Origin: Owenia fusiformis
Lineage: Eukaryota; Annelida; Polychaeta; Sabellida; Oweniidae
DNA: 64,000 bases
Direction: 5' to 3'
Assembly (NCBI GenBank): GCA_903813345.2
Contig: CAIIXF020000008.1
Coordinates: 3,855,341 to 3,919,340 of the forward strand
Positions 24,701-39,700 of the stretch are shown one piece after another; the first letter of the stretch is position 1, and every line of letters begins with the position of its first letter. A program made the translations under genes and the position numbers. The notes under the pieces were generated by a model. It was not told the DNA's origin and searched no databases. It saw only the letters and a list, made by a program, of their open reading frames with translations.

Positions 24701-27700
24701 TAATAAACAACTTTTGACCTACGCGCTGACCTTTCTTCCACCAATCAGCAAACAGCCAAATGCGTTCTAATTAAATATGCGCATGTCATTGGTCAATTCC
24801 GGGCTCAACGATGATGTCAGAAGGAATGACCATATATAGAACGTCGGTCAATTTTGGCCGACGAACACTGATTGGCGCGGTGAGTTCACAGGTTTATTTT
24901 AGTTTGAAAGAGTGAAGACGAAGCTCTCTTTTAAGAAGTGAAGTCAAACGAATGCAAAGGGTATAACTTGGTTAAACATTATTTTATGAGCTATTTATAC
25001 AATCAAATATATATATTGAACTTGTTTTGATGTTAGTATGTTGTGAATCTATTCTTCCAGGAGATGACTTTGCTGTTATACAACAGGAGATACTTATGAT
25101 GAAGGACTGCAAGCATCTTAATATTGTAGCCTATTTTGGCAGCTATCTACGGTAGGTAATATTGTAGTCTATTTTGGCAGCTATCTACGGTAGGTAACAT
25201 TGTAGTCTATTTTGGCAGCTATCTATGGTAAGTAATATTGTAGCCTATTTTGGCAGCTATCTATGGTAAGTAATATTGTAGCCTATTTTGGCAGCTATCT
25301 ATGGTAGGTAATATTGTGGCCTATTTTGGCAGCTATCTACAGTTTGTAAAGTTGTAACCTATTTTGGCAGTTGTCTTAGGAAACATTGTAGCTTACTGTA
25401 TTTTGGCAGCATCTGTGATAAGTAATCTTATAGCCTGTTTTGGCAGCTAATTACAGTATGTACTAAAATAACTCAATAATCAGAATATGTTTCTGTTTTT
25501 TAATTCTTTCAGGAGGGATAAGTTATGGATTGCAATGGAATATTGTGGTGGAGGTTCCCTTCAGGATATATACCACAGTAAGTAAAACTAAATCAATAGT
25601 CTCTAAAGTGGCACAGATTCTGTAGCATGAGATAAATCTGTAAAGTGGCGTGAAATTCCATTGTGTATAGAATCACATGAAGTGTAAATTGACAGCATTT
25701 TAAAAAGTGACACAACATTTTATAAAGTGGCACAGCATTATAAAGTGACACAAAATTCTTAAAGTGGCATATAGCATTTTATGATACAGAATTCCCTAGT
25801 GCTGTGCAAAAACCAAGTACATTAGGAATGGAAGGGAAACCTGACCCGAAAAATGTTCGCTGTGCAGCAAAGTGTTGGATTGGAGAGGTTTTCAAATAAA
25901 CAGGATATACTGTATATATACTCCATTTTTCAGTGACGGGACCTCTAAATGAGCCACAGATTGCATTTATCTGCCGGGAAACGTTAAAGGGTCTAGAATA
26001 CCTCCATAGTAAAGGAAAGATGCATAGAGACATCAAAGGTGCCAATATCCTGCTAGATGAGGCTGGCAGTGTTAAACTAGGTAAGTAATTATTGTGGAAT
26101 ATGCCAAGGGGTCTTGTTTTGGGTAAGCGATTATTCAGATAAATGTCAAGGGGTCTTGTCTTGTGAAATGGAATAGAGGTGATATTGGGGTTCAGATCTA
26201 AGATTGATAACATTCAGATTGCTCGATAGGCAACTCATTTTTCATTATTCATTGGTAAGTGTGACGAGCAATTGCCATTGGCAACCAGGCAGCTTTGGGT
26301 TTCAAACCCTGAACAATATAAAAATTTTAAAAATGCATACATCTGAGAAAAAATATAATAGAAATAGGATGTATGTGATGGTTATTTCATGAGGTACATC
26401 TAACCTTATTTTATTGTATGTTTGATAAAATGTATGCATTGCTATATTGCAGCTGATTTTGGAGTATCTGCCCAAATTACTGCCACAATGTGCAAGAGAA
26501 AGTCATTCATAGGCACCCCATATTGGTAAGTATTAAATCGGTGAGGATTTAGGTTGAAGTCCATGAAAAAACTGGTGTTTATGTTTTATTGAACATAATT
26601 AGCCATAATTAGAGGATAAAATATCAATAAAAGTTACTTCGCTTAGATATTGAGATAATGTAAAGAAACTGTTTATTGGATTTACTGTAGCCTTTTGGTG
26701 TATAAATGGAGGGATTTTTGTTTTTCAATTTAGGATGGCCCCAGAAGTTGCTGCAGTAGAGCGAAAAGGCGGCTACAATCAGCAATGTGACATTTGGGCA
26801 GTTGGGATAACCGCAATAGAGTTCGCTGAGCTTCAGCCTCCAATGTTTGACCTACATCCAATGAGGTAAGCTAAAATATTCACATCTTGGATCTGTTTTT
26901 GTTTGGACAGGCTATGGGTATCTTTTGTTTGAATAGGCGACCGAGTATAGAATTAGAGCTTTATGATATTACAGGAAGTACATTTTCAAAATTGTTGACC
27001 ACACTTTCTGTTTATTTGTTTAAGTGTTGCATTTTGATATTTATACTTCTGTTTCTGTTACCATTCACATCAGGCGCACAGTCTGGCATTTATTGGCCAT
27101 CCCTTTATCCAGATTGTTTTCATAAGGGTTAATGTGAAAGTACTCCCAAAGTCATGTTCTTTTTAGTATGGGCTTTTAGGTCTTTTCATCTGACTTTGGT
27201 TCTACCACCTGTTTTTCTGAAAATGCTTGCTAAAATTAACCACATTATAAGTAGTCATATTACTGATGTAAGCTATTTTCTAATTGCATTAATGTATTTA
27301 TAGGGCACTATTCCTCATGTCAAAAAGTGGTTTTAAACCACCAACTCTTAAAGACAAAAATAAATGGTAAGTCGAAATCTTTTTCAAATAAAAACATGAA
27401 TTGAGAATCTCATTAATTTTTTAAAGGAAACCAATTACATAGCATCTAATATAACATTCAACATACTGTAGTTCTGTCTTCATTTCTTTTACATATTTAC
27501 ACAAATGCATGAGTTTGACTTTATGAGTATACTACTACTATATCACTCTTTTTTTGTTTTCTCTAGGTCTCCAACATTTCAAAATTTTGTCAAAGTCGCC
27601 CTGACAAAGAATCCAAAGAAACGTCCCACAGCAGAGCAGATGCTTCGCGTAAGTAAAACATTATTGCTTTGCACCTACCAACAAAGGACAGCATATCGCT

Positions 27701-30700
27701 GCCATTTTTCAAAACAAAAATTTAAAATTAGAGCCAAACAAAGGTGTAGTTAGAGAAAAAACATTGCCGATTACGATAACGCAAAGGGCTAAAGGCTTAT
27801 GTAATTTTTAGTGGAATCCAAAATATGAAAACCTACAGAAACTCAAAATTGTTATTATATTTAGGATAAGATTAGGATTAGAGAGTAATTTATATTACCT
27901 TTGCATTATATTTGTATTATTGTTTATTTTCAGCATCATTTTTTCCAAGGAGACCTCAGTACTAGACAGACCAAAGACCTTCTAGATAAACTGAATAGTC
28001 CAGCACAGCATGTAGCTGCAGACTTCACTGAAACAGATGATGAACCAGAACCGGTAAGCACTGGAAATCAATGGGAATGTAATGTCATGTTGCTTAGTCA
28101 CATATCCTATTTTCTGCATGAGAGAAATGCAAATTATGGGCAGAAATTCTGCATAAAAAAGTTGAATTTTGCGCTAAATTCTGCATGAAATCCCAAATTC
28201 TGCGATAAATTCTGCAAGCAATGGCTTTTGAACTATCACAAAATTGCAGGGAATTAAAATTTCATGACATATTTAGACTTAATCTTTAAGTGCAAAAGCT
28301 GGAATGTTGAGAATTTTAAACACATTTCACACTTCCCCCACGAAATCCTCATATCGCCAGTTTCTGGAATCACAGAATTGTAGTATCTGTGCATAGTATT
28401 TTTTTCTAAATTAATTGTATATTTGATCCAAATAGAAGAGTGATTTCCCCAATAGATAAATTTTAACTGATTCGAAGACATAATAAGAATTCTCAATAGT
28501 ATGACAAAAATCTCTTACAATATAATTCTTTGAATATGATTGTGTCTTTCAGCAAAAACAATATGAAACACATTTATTTGATTAAATCATGAGAAATGCC
28601 TCAACGCACAGTGTAGGTTCTATTTTTTCTTTTCTAAGGTGGCAGCTGATATCCCACGAAGGATCTCATCAAAACGTTCAGCACAATACCAGGAGAGAAC
28701 ACGCTCAGAAATAAATAGTAAGCCACAATGTTTAGTCCTATCTCCATTTTCAACGCACAGTGTAATAATAATAATAATAATAAGAGAGAACACGCTCAGA
28801 AATAAATAGTAAGCATTATGTTTAGTCTTATCTCTGTTTATACAGAGAAATTAATAGGATTGATTGAGTTGTTCCTGGGTCGGTTCCCTGTGGGGACTGT
28901 GGGCTTCTGGCTAGGGGTCATGCCAGCTTGTAATGACAGTGAGAAAAAAATCTTTACAGTTTTTGGGCTCATTTGGTTGGCTCATGTGCAGTTGGTACAT
29001 TTAACATTGTGAATAATGCACACTTACAAAAACAATTATCTATTTTTCAGTGGAGAATGTAAAGTTTGAGCCTCCCCTTGTTACAGAAACCAAGTCAGAA
29101 CAGGTAAATTAAAGGTTGTGTGTCACTTACAATGTCACATTCAGCATCTAAAAATGTTACACTTTTTTGCTTAGTACACCAAACTTCATAAGAACCTGTG
29201 TTCTAAGTCGATGTAATATGGTACCTTTAAATTGTATGAAAATATATAGAGACCATCCTGAAAAATTAGTTCCTTGCATATAAATATTCAACACATCTGT
29301 ACATTAATTCAGGGTTCAGGTGGCTATGAACTGGCGCAATCCTGGGGGCTTGAAGATGGCGAACACATACATACTGATGAGGCACAAGGAGCTTGGGAAG
29401 GTGATAAGACTTTAGAACAAGGCGTTGAAAGTCCAAGGTAACATTCTTATTGCATTTGGGGCCCTCAATTTTTTTTAACTCAGTACACGAGGGCTGAACC
29501 AAAAGTTTTTTACTGTTTTTTACTGTTTTTCAGATTTTTAAAATATATTTTAGAAGTTAGTCTTTCTAGAATTCTCTCTGGTTTTTCTCTTCAACCAAGT
29601 GTGAATTTAATTTTAACTGTTCTGACTAAGAAAGTTTAAAAATTAGTCAAAATATTTCTAAAATCTCAACTAGGTGTAATTAATTTTCTGGATGTGGCAC
29701 TTAGTTGCACCTAGTTGCTTCAATACTAGCGGGATAAGTGTCCATGTAATATCACAAAATACGGGATAAGTGTCCATGTAATATCACAAAATACGGGATA
29801 AGTGTCCATGTAATATCACAAAATACGGGATAAGTGTCCATGTAATATCACAAAATACGGGATAAGTGTCCATGTAATATCACAAAATACGGGATAAGTG
29901 TCCATGTAATATCACAAAATGTTGGATAATTGTCCATGTAATATCACAAAATATGGGATAAGTGTCCATGTAATATCACAAAATATGGGATAAGTGTCCA
30001 TGTAATATCACAAAATATGGGATAAGTGTCCATGTAATATCACAAAATATGGGATACAATGCTTCATGGAGGATCCTTACCTTGAGTGATATTAAGTGTG
30101 ATTCTAAAGGCCACATGCATATTTATTTCATAGCCATCTATCCATAATATCTATTTAACCTGTCACTGGCATTTCAATGTTCTCTCTTTTTTTGAGAACT
30201 TGTTGATTTTGATGCCAAAAAGTCAGTGAATACATTTAATAAAGAGCTCAATGAGCACTGGAGCTTTGTGTCCTTTATTTCTCTTTAGAGTTGAAAGAGT
30301 GTTGATTTCATGCCTGTTTACTTCATTCCTTGCACAAAAGTTTCTTTTTTCTGATGCAATAATATTTTTATATATTCAACTTTGAATTTGCAAAAAACGT
30401 AGACAGGTTGGATGTTATTATGATTTTTTTATTAATCAGTGACAAATTAATCGAAATTAGGCCTTAGTAAATAAATAAAATGTTTAGCATACCTTAGCCT
30501 ATCCAATTTAAGAAAGAAAGTCTCACCCCTCTATCCATCTAAAACAAGATAGTGCTAAACAGAGTATTTAATTATGCTGGCCTAATTTTATTACACTATG
30601 TAGTAGTAACTAAAACATCCTCAAATATTGTTTTGTATTGTATTATTTTTTCTGTATATGTTTTGAAATTGTAACATCTGAATTTTGAGATGTATTCTCT

Positions 30701-33700
30701 CCTTTCCCAGTTATTCTTTATTCTTAACATTTCTCCTTTCTGAATATTGACACTTCAAGTGGAAAAGCTATAATCAGATTGCTTCTTAGCTTCTTTATTA
30801 CTAAATAAATAGCAAATTTTAAAATTCCAAATTAACAAGTAGTTGTTGAGCTCAACAGTAACCCTTTTTGTTGTTTATTTTCCATTCATTTTTTTGTTAA
30901 CCCTTTACTGCCATGATGTGTATATGTTCCAGGAGCCTTCTGGAAACAGTAAATGATGAACTTTTACAAAGGTAATAAGGGTTAATGTGAAATAATCGCA
31001 GAATGTTAATATTGTGGTAAATTGTTGGTTTCATCTGGTTTGGTTCATACTCACAGATTTGGTTTCCATGGTAATATACTTGCTTTGGCATGGGTATTGT
31101 TATAATCATAACTCGCAATGAACTTATTTCTATCAATTAAATTTAATTTAGGCACATATTATAAAATCATGTTATATTTATTTAATTTTGGAGTTATGCA
31201 AGCATTAAAAGAATAATTTGTATCATTGCATTTATCAAATTGAATTTTGTTTGTTGACTTTAACATCTGGCACTTTGTAGACCCTTTAACAATATATATA
31301 TATATATATAGGACTTTCAAAGGGAAATACACTATACGAGGGTTGTCTCAGAAGTAATGCACTATATGCTCTAACTTTATCAATACTATATATTTTTCTA
31401 TGAAATTTTCTGTGAATATTCCTTGTGCATTATTGTTATCAATGAATACACACAGCAGTAAAATATCAAATAGACAGAATTTACTATTCTTGACCTCTGC
31501 TTCGTCTGATACTGACCAAATTGAAAGGATTGTTATTAAAAGTTTCATCAAATGTGTAAACTGTTCAGGCATAACTCCATTGACCTCTGAATAATATGAT
31601 ATACATAGAACTATGTATATGTCAATTTACAGTTCCATTCTAATATCTTAAGAAATAAAGACACTTATTGACTTTGACCTTTTTTCTTACCTTTGACCTT
31701 GACCTTTCAGAACAACAAGAGGTCAAACTGATCATTTTCCAATCTTCTTGCAAAACACAGACTTTCCTATCAATTTACCTTTTAATTTGCTTTGTCTAAC
31801 ATTAGAGCATCTAGTTAGTTTTATGGATCTATTAAACACTTTGTTTTCAAATACTTTTCTAAATCTTTACATATAATATTTAATTGTAATTTTAGCATAA
31901 TATGCATGCTAGTACGATCTATACAGTATACATGTATATACATTTAGCTTATGTACAGACATGTTACAATTTTGTTATTATAAAAAACATTAATGCAAAC
32001 TTATGTATTATTTGATGTTAAAATATTCCACATAGAGTAGATGTAGTATGTCATGCCATTTTAACCTTAAACAAGATAAAAAACCGGAAAGAATGAAATC
32101 CTGGTTTAGTTAGACTGTTCAATATATATATTATGTAAACTTGTTCAGTTTCATCATTATGTTTGTCAAGATGTTTGTGACATATTCTATAAAGTTTGGT
32201 ATTTTCACTATAGGGGTCATCGACAGAGTTTGATTTTAGAAGATGAGGATTTAGATCCGGACTACGTTTCACAGTAAGCACCGTGAATAAAAACTTACAC
32301 AGTCATGTCTTTACTCTCAAAAATTAGAGCTAAACATGAATTACCAAGGAATATTATGAACATGCTCCTCTAACAAGAAAAGATTTTTTTAAATTGATTT
32401 TTTGAGAGGAAGGGGGAAAAGGCATGACTTAGGTGAAGTCTTATAAACGGGCAGTCAAATATTTGTATTAAGTTCGCCTCACTTTTGTAGTATTTTGTAA
32501 GCCTCACTTTCTTCTAGTTTCACCTATGGGCTAGCCTCATTTTCAAAATCATTGAACTAGCCTCACTTTTAAAATCATCTGAGCTTGTCTCACTCTCAAA
32601 AAGTTATTTGAGGTAGCATCACTTTCTAAGTCCTATAAACAAGCCTCATTTTCAAAATCACCTAAACTAGCCTCATTTTCAAATTTGTTTGAGCTAGCCT
32701 CATTTTCAAAATCGTTTGAGCTAACATCATTTTCAAAACATTTGAGGTAGCCTCATTTTCATAAGCGTTTGAGGTAGCCTCATTTTTAAAATCATTTGAG
32801 CTAACCTCATTTTCAAAATGTTTGAGCTATCTTCCTTTTAAAAACCATCTGAACTACCCTCACTTTAAAAATCATCTGAACTACCCTCAGTTTAAAAATC
32901 ATCTGAATTGACCTTACTTTCAAAATCATCTGAACTAGCCTAAAAGGTATTTTCCTCCTCTATTAATTAGTATTCATCTTGCAAGTTTCTGAACGAACAT
33001 AAAATTATTTGATTCTGAGTTTGCTATAATCTTAATAATAAATAGTTGGTTGTGTGTTTTGTGTAAATATGTATTTTGTAATGTGGTTTTATGAGTTGGT
33101 TGATTCACCTGTCTTGTGTCTTAGAATTCATCTTATGTATCTGACATGACTGTATTAATAGTTAAAATACTAGCAGGCAATTCATGTGGCACAGTAGTTT
33201 TTAAACAAGATCTAAAAATTATGGTATATACTGTACATGATGCATATTTTTTCAACATGCATGGCTTCATGTGATTTGTTCATTAAGGGCATTTACCTGT
33301 TTTTAGTTATTGGTTATTTTGATCAACATTATTCAAATCAGTTATTAATCAAAAATGTTTTTGTTCAAATAAATCAGTGTGCACTTTCAATGTATATCTT
33401 GTTCCAAATCTACATAAGCAATATTTATAATAATATAATTTGCTAGAGAGCGATACTTAATTTGGTTATTTATTATTTTGAAGTTGGAATTTAATAGTTT
33501 TAAAACTTATTTTTGCTTTTTATTTCATTTTTCCACATTTCTTTGCTGGTAAAGCATGGCTCGGTATTTAAGGGATGAATATAATTTATAGAGGCTTTTA
33601 GACTGCATGTAGTTATAGTAATGTGTAAGGCAAAGATGGAAATGAACGTTGACATTTTCAAGCAATATTTATGCTTTTCCACTTTTTTCACGATATTATA

Positions 33701-36700
33701 AGAAAATCTTGCAATAACAATTTGTCCTTTGAACCTATATTTGATGTATCTCCCCATTCCTTCTTTTAAAAACAAAAGTGATGTGTCTTCAGATCTAATC
33801 ACAGTTACAGATAGATGAAAAAGTTTTACAGCACACGCACATTCATGTGTCTGTTTTTGGTGATTCATTCAATTTTTATGAAATTTTAGCAAGGCAGTAT
33901 TGATATATAAGATTAATGGGAGATGAATAACATACAAAATTACAGTACATCTATCTTGTTATTAAAATATATTTTTGATTTAATATTTATGAGTATATAA
34001 ATATGATGGATCTTGAGACAAATCACTATAAATCCCAGTTCACCTATAAATCCCAATTCTTTTGATCAATTGAATAGCACTTAGTAAAATAGTTGAAGTA
34101 TTTGGTGACCTAGTGACATTTTTGTTTATTTTTCAGAGAGACGCTACCTATTGGAGCGCCACCTTTACCACCTAAAGTAAGTAAAACACTTTGGTTCTAA
34201 ATTAGAATAAAGTTTTGAAATTTTTTAAATTAAAATGATACATTTTCATTTTACATATAACTATAATATATACAGTTTACATTTTTGTTGTTCATATGTT
34301 TGATTAAGGATGTAAAATATTACATATTTATGATTTGTTTAAATGTCCATGAGTTTCTATGTGTATCATTGTAGTATTGCATCATACATTTAAGAGTTGT
34401 TTTGACATCTTACATGATATACTTGAATGGGGTCAGGGTGTAAACAGTAAACAGAAATCACACCTGTCCAAAATGACCATAATTGATAGCTTTTAATACC
34501 TGCTCCCTTAGGGGCTGGGTTATAATGCCCATTTTCAGTATTAGAAGGATGATACCTCCTCCCTCCGCTTATTCTGAAAGAGTTTGAAATGATATTTACT
34601 CCCATTTATATTTCAATTTTCTGAAGTTAAAGCAATGTTGGCTTTTATACTTCCCACAAAATGAAATGAAGGAAGGGGTAGGTTAGACAGTATTATAGGT
34701 CGTGCTAATATTACAAATACCAGGAGTTAATATAAATTATTTACTTGAAATTTCAGCCTGCTAGTTCAACTCCTAGTCCCACATCAGATGACGGTGAATC
34801 ACCAAATGTTGACAATTTAGCAGACTACATGGGGACCCTTGTGGCAGGGTCAAACCCACCCACAGAGGAATCGCTACCCCCAGCACTGCCCCCTAAGCAG
34901 AAATACAAGGGAGAGAATGGTGAGGTTCCAAATGGGGGCGTGAGCACTGGTGTGGAACCCCCACAGGTGCCCCCCAGACCTAAGAAAAGGGGGGAGAAGG
35001 AGAAGAAGGCGTCGCCACAGACAACCCTTCTCAATGGTCTTCCTCCCACTCCAAAAGTACATGTAAGTTGCATTTTTAACTCAATTCAATTTCAATTTGT
35101 TTATTTCACAAAACACATACAATATACATATACAATGAGTGGGTGACACAAGGGTTTGTGTATATTCCCAAGATGGAGTAAATTTACAAAGTATGTTAGA
35201 GTGGCGGGGATCTGCCATTGCATGACCTCAATAATATAAATATATATATATATAATTATAATTTGTGCCATCAGAGTGCCCTTTAATAGAATTAAAGTTG
35301 TAATAAATATTTTTTTGTCTGTTTTTTCATGAGTACGATGCTTCTGATAGATTTAAAATGTGGGGGTAATTGGTTCCAAATATCAGGTATAGAATAAGAT
35401 AGCATTGATTTTCCATAGTTTGTACGGATTTTTGGTTTGTCGAAAGTTTTCTTGTTTCTTGTATTATAATTATGTCTATTTTCAACTGTTTGGAAGAAAT
35501 TTGGAAATATTTGTTGGTAATTATCCTTGCCATTGATCCATTTAAACATGAATATATATCTTTGTTGCTTATTTATCTCAAATATGTTCAGGATTTTTAG
35601 ATCATGAAAAAGAGGTAAAGAGTGAGCTCTGAAGTCGCTGTTTGTTGCAATCCTTACAAATTGTTTCTGCGAGCGATGAAGAGTATTAAGCAATGTACAG
35701 CCTGCTTCGCCCCAGATTATATTTCCATAAATAAGATATGAGTAGATTAGAGAGTAATATATACTAAGTAAGCTTTTGGCATTCAATAGGTGTTTAACTT
35801 TGTATAATATACCAATGGTTCTTGATATTTTCATGTTTACTGCTGTAATGTGATTCTTCCAGGTAAGATTCTGATCAATTATAATTCCTAAAAAGTTAAT
35901 GTGTGTCACTTGTTCAAGTACTTTATTATTCACAATGACTGATATTTCATTTTTATTATATTGCTTTTGTCTAGAAGAAAATATGATATATTTAGTTTTC
36001 TTTGCATTTAACGAAAGTTTATTTGTGGCTATCCATTCCTCAATTAGTTTCAATTCAGCATTCAAAGCATTAGTAATTTCATTAAGATTTTTTCCTTGTA
36101 TTAACAGATTTGTATCATCTGCAAATAGAACAAAAAATAATCGAGGAGAAGATAAGTAGATGTCATTGATGTATATGATAAAAAACAAGGGACCTAGCAC
36201 AGAGCCCTGAGGAATTCCACATGTAATTGTCTCGGGATCTGAAATAGTATCTATATAACAGGTTTTTTGAATTCTATTAGAAAAGTAACTTTTTATCCAT
36301 TCCAGCGCTACACCTCGTATCCCATAGAAATCAAGTTTTTGAAAGAGAATATTATGGTCAATAGTATCAAAAGCTTTAGAAAAGTCAAGAAACACCCCAA
36401 TAGAGAATTCACCTTTGTCTATAGAATGTCTGATTTTTTCAACAAATGTAAGTACTGCCATGAATGTTGATTTTTTTTCCCGAAAGCCAAATTGATAAAG
36501 ATACATTATTTCTATTTTATCAAGAAAAGAGGTCAGTCGATGGTGCATAAGTTTCTCAAGTAATTTTGAAAAGACTGGTAAAATTGATATAGGTCTATAA
36601 TTATTAAACAGCTGCTTGTCCTCCTTTTTATGAATTGGTATTATCTTCGCAATTTTTAATTTGTCAGGAAAAACACCATTTGTTAGAGATAAATTGAAAA

Positions 36701-39700
36701 TATGTAATAATGGTAATTGGAATTCCTTACCACAATGCTTAATTATGGAAGGTTTGAAATCGTCAAAACTGGCCGCAGAGTTTTTCAATTTTGATAATTC
36801 CACGTTTAACTCATTAGAGTCGATCGGGTTCAAAAATAAAGTTGAAGCTTGTCTACCAATATTATTCATGTACTCACATGGTGAGCCTATGGAATCACCC
36901 ACTCCAGTGAACAATAACTGCCATTTGTTTGAACTTTATGCTCCTCATCATTTATGGGGGCCTATACACAATTAGTCCCTGCTTCTGCTTTTGCCTCATT
37001 GGAGAAATCAGCTTTTTTTCCATTTCATGATTTAACAATTGGGTTTAATCAAGAGTCTCGGCAGGAGTTATCAATAAATGAAACATTTACAAACTATAAA
37101 TATCAGCATTTAACTAAAATATCGAAATCGAAAATGTATGATGATAGATAATCCAACCACCACTTTATTTGTCAAGTTTCTGTCACATCCCTACCACAAC
37201 CTCATAATTATTTTTATAAAATAACAAAGACTCTCAACTCATTATATTTTTGGTATCTTTCAGATGGGTGCCTGTTTCTCTAAAGTCTTCAATGGTTGCC
37301 CCCTACATATAAATGTAACTGCAAGTTGGAATCATCCAACCACAAAAGGTAAGTGTATGAATTTTTTTTTATCCCATCGAACAAAGTTTGGAGGGATATA
37401 GGGAACGCCTCCGTCTGTCCCTCCGACTGTCTGTCCGTCCGTCCGTCCATCCATCCATCTGTATGTACGATGGGATTTGCTACGCTTTGGCATTGCTGTT
37501 GTCTAGTTTGTATTTAAGGTAGTTGTGAGCAGTCAAAAGTTTCTTGATTATCACTTCATTATTTTTTTAAATTTTAAAAGTACATTTACAGGAATACAAC
37601 CTTAAACAATAACAATAAGTTACATGTCTTGATTACCTCTTATTAATTGTCAATAAATCTAACTCTATTATATCTACTATATCGAAGTGGTCACTTTCGG
37701 CTGAAAAATCTTTCCCAAATCATTAACAAATAACGAGGTTATTTACATACCTTTCCTTTTATTAATTTCAACCTGATTATTGAAAAAGATGGTTTGGTTC
37801 TTGGTTGGTGGGATCTTCCGATTCTATTGGTCTTTGTTAAATAAATTCTGACCTCCAATCACTTTGTTTTAAGATGATCGATCACATGACTTGATTCCCT
37901 TCGCTGTATAGTTCATCCTGTCTGATGTTATATGTATCTGGGTGGTTTATTCCTTGTAACCTTAGCAACTCAACCATGCGTTAGACAACATTGAACATAC
38001 CATGAACAAAAGATTTTTATTGGACAGAGAGAACGTTTTAAAAAATTGACCATCAAGACAGGAAGTTAGAGCATTATTTACCTGAAAACCAGGAGTTTGT
38101 TTAAGTTTAGGAAAATAAAAAATGCTTGATTTAATAGAATACATTAATGTTAAAAAGAATGTAGATAAAAGTGCCCAGTATTTTCAGTTCTACAGTGTTA
38201 AAGGTTTGATATGTTATCATTGTCCCACTTTTAACAGGTTTCTGTCCCTCGGATGTTTTTCTCCCATCATTTGGATAATTCACCACAGTTGCACACGTCA
38301 CAGGGAGAGTCTCTGTAGTAAACAATATACCCCCTAATACTTTCTTACCCCTGCTGGTTACATTAAAGATCTCATGTCGAGAGTCCGCAATTGATGTGCC
38401 TTGGATTACCATCCCGAGACCTCCTTCGTGGGCAATGTTTCCTTGGCAACCGAAATATACATTGACAGCATGGTTTGAACGTTTAGTGATCGCAACACCC
38501 GTAACATATTCACTTGGAGTTGCGTTAATCTTACAGACTTTTCTGATATCTGATTTATCAAGAATTGATCTGAAATTTGAAAGGGCGCCATTCCTTAGCT
38601 CAGCGCATTTGAGTGAAAATGAGGTTGACCAACATATTGTTCCATTTTTGTAGTCGATTCCCATCGTGCGAACTGGGCTTTCTTCTGATTGTTCTTCAGT
38701 GTGAAGTAAAGAAACAAGTCCTTTCTCAGAAGCTTGGTATAACTCCAGGAATATTTTTTGTCCTTTGAATTTCCACACTTGAAAGAAGAATAGGAGTATA
38801 TCTGTGTTTGGATCCTTAATAATTTTCATATAACTTCCTTTTACGCTGAATGTCCGTTTCTCCCAGTTTATTTTGCTTTCAGAATCTTCCGTAACATTTG
38901 CAATTAATTTTGAACATTTAAGAATATTTAAACCAGCTTCTGTATTCTTGCTCCATTTGTCTTCGCATCCATCTAATAGCCGTAATTCAAGTTTCACAAT
39001 GTATCCTTGATACTGGCCATAGTTACCATATACCCCAGGTAACAAGAAATAAATTTTTGAGTTGTACATAGCCATGCAGTTGATCCCTGCGTCTTCCAAA
39101 TTAAAAAAGTCCCAGTTATCGCTAGCCATAGTCTCTGCTGTGAGATATCTTTCCCCGAGTATAATCCTCGGTTTTGACTCAGTCCCGATACATAACGACC
39201 CAATCCCAACTGTCACATGACTTCTGTCTTTATTAGCTATTTGAAATAACACTTTTTGGGATACAGGGTCATAAGAGGCACTCATCATGTCTAGTTCAGT
39301 CAAGTATCTTTCACTGTTATCATCATTTTCATATTCTGCACGGTTGTATCCACTAGCGTACAAATTACCTTCTTGGCCCTGGAGATCGGCATACACAGGT
39401 CCTCCATATAACCCTGAAACATGTTCAATACATAAAATACTTTTTGTTGTACCTAAAAAGATATCTCACTTTTCTTGTCTGTTCGTACAGGTAATAGACC
39501 AACCTCTTCTAAGTCAAAATTTTTATAATTGTTTTATGAGGCAGCTCTTTGATTTTTTCTAATACATGTACGTACCTGGTGCTATTCAAATTCAAAGTGT
39601 CAAGTGAACATGAATCTAATACAGACCTGCAGGGTACATTTGGTTATCAGCTGGTGACACCCTGTAGAGGTAGGTTGACGTTACGTCCCTGATGATGCAC

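Noticed and set aside
31290-31620. A mariner-like end (CGAGGGTTGTCTCAGAAGTA) at about 31337
   Set aside because: Only one terminus could be seen and no partner end or TA duplication, so no element is called. The same holds for single ends near 29487, 50320 and 53933.
34825-35073. Glycine/serine-rich minus-strand frames of 62-82 codons
   Set aside because: They are antisense shadows of MAP4K exon 17, whose proline-rich plus-strand product fits the family.
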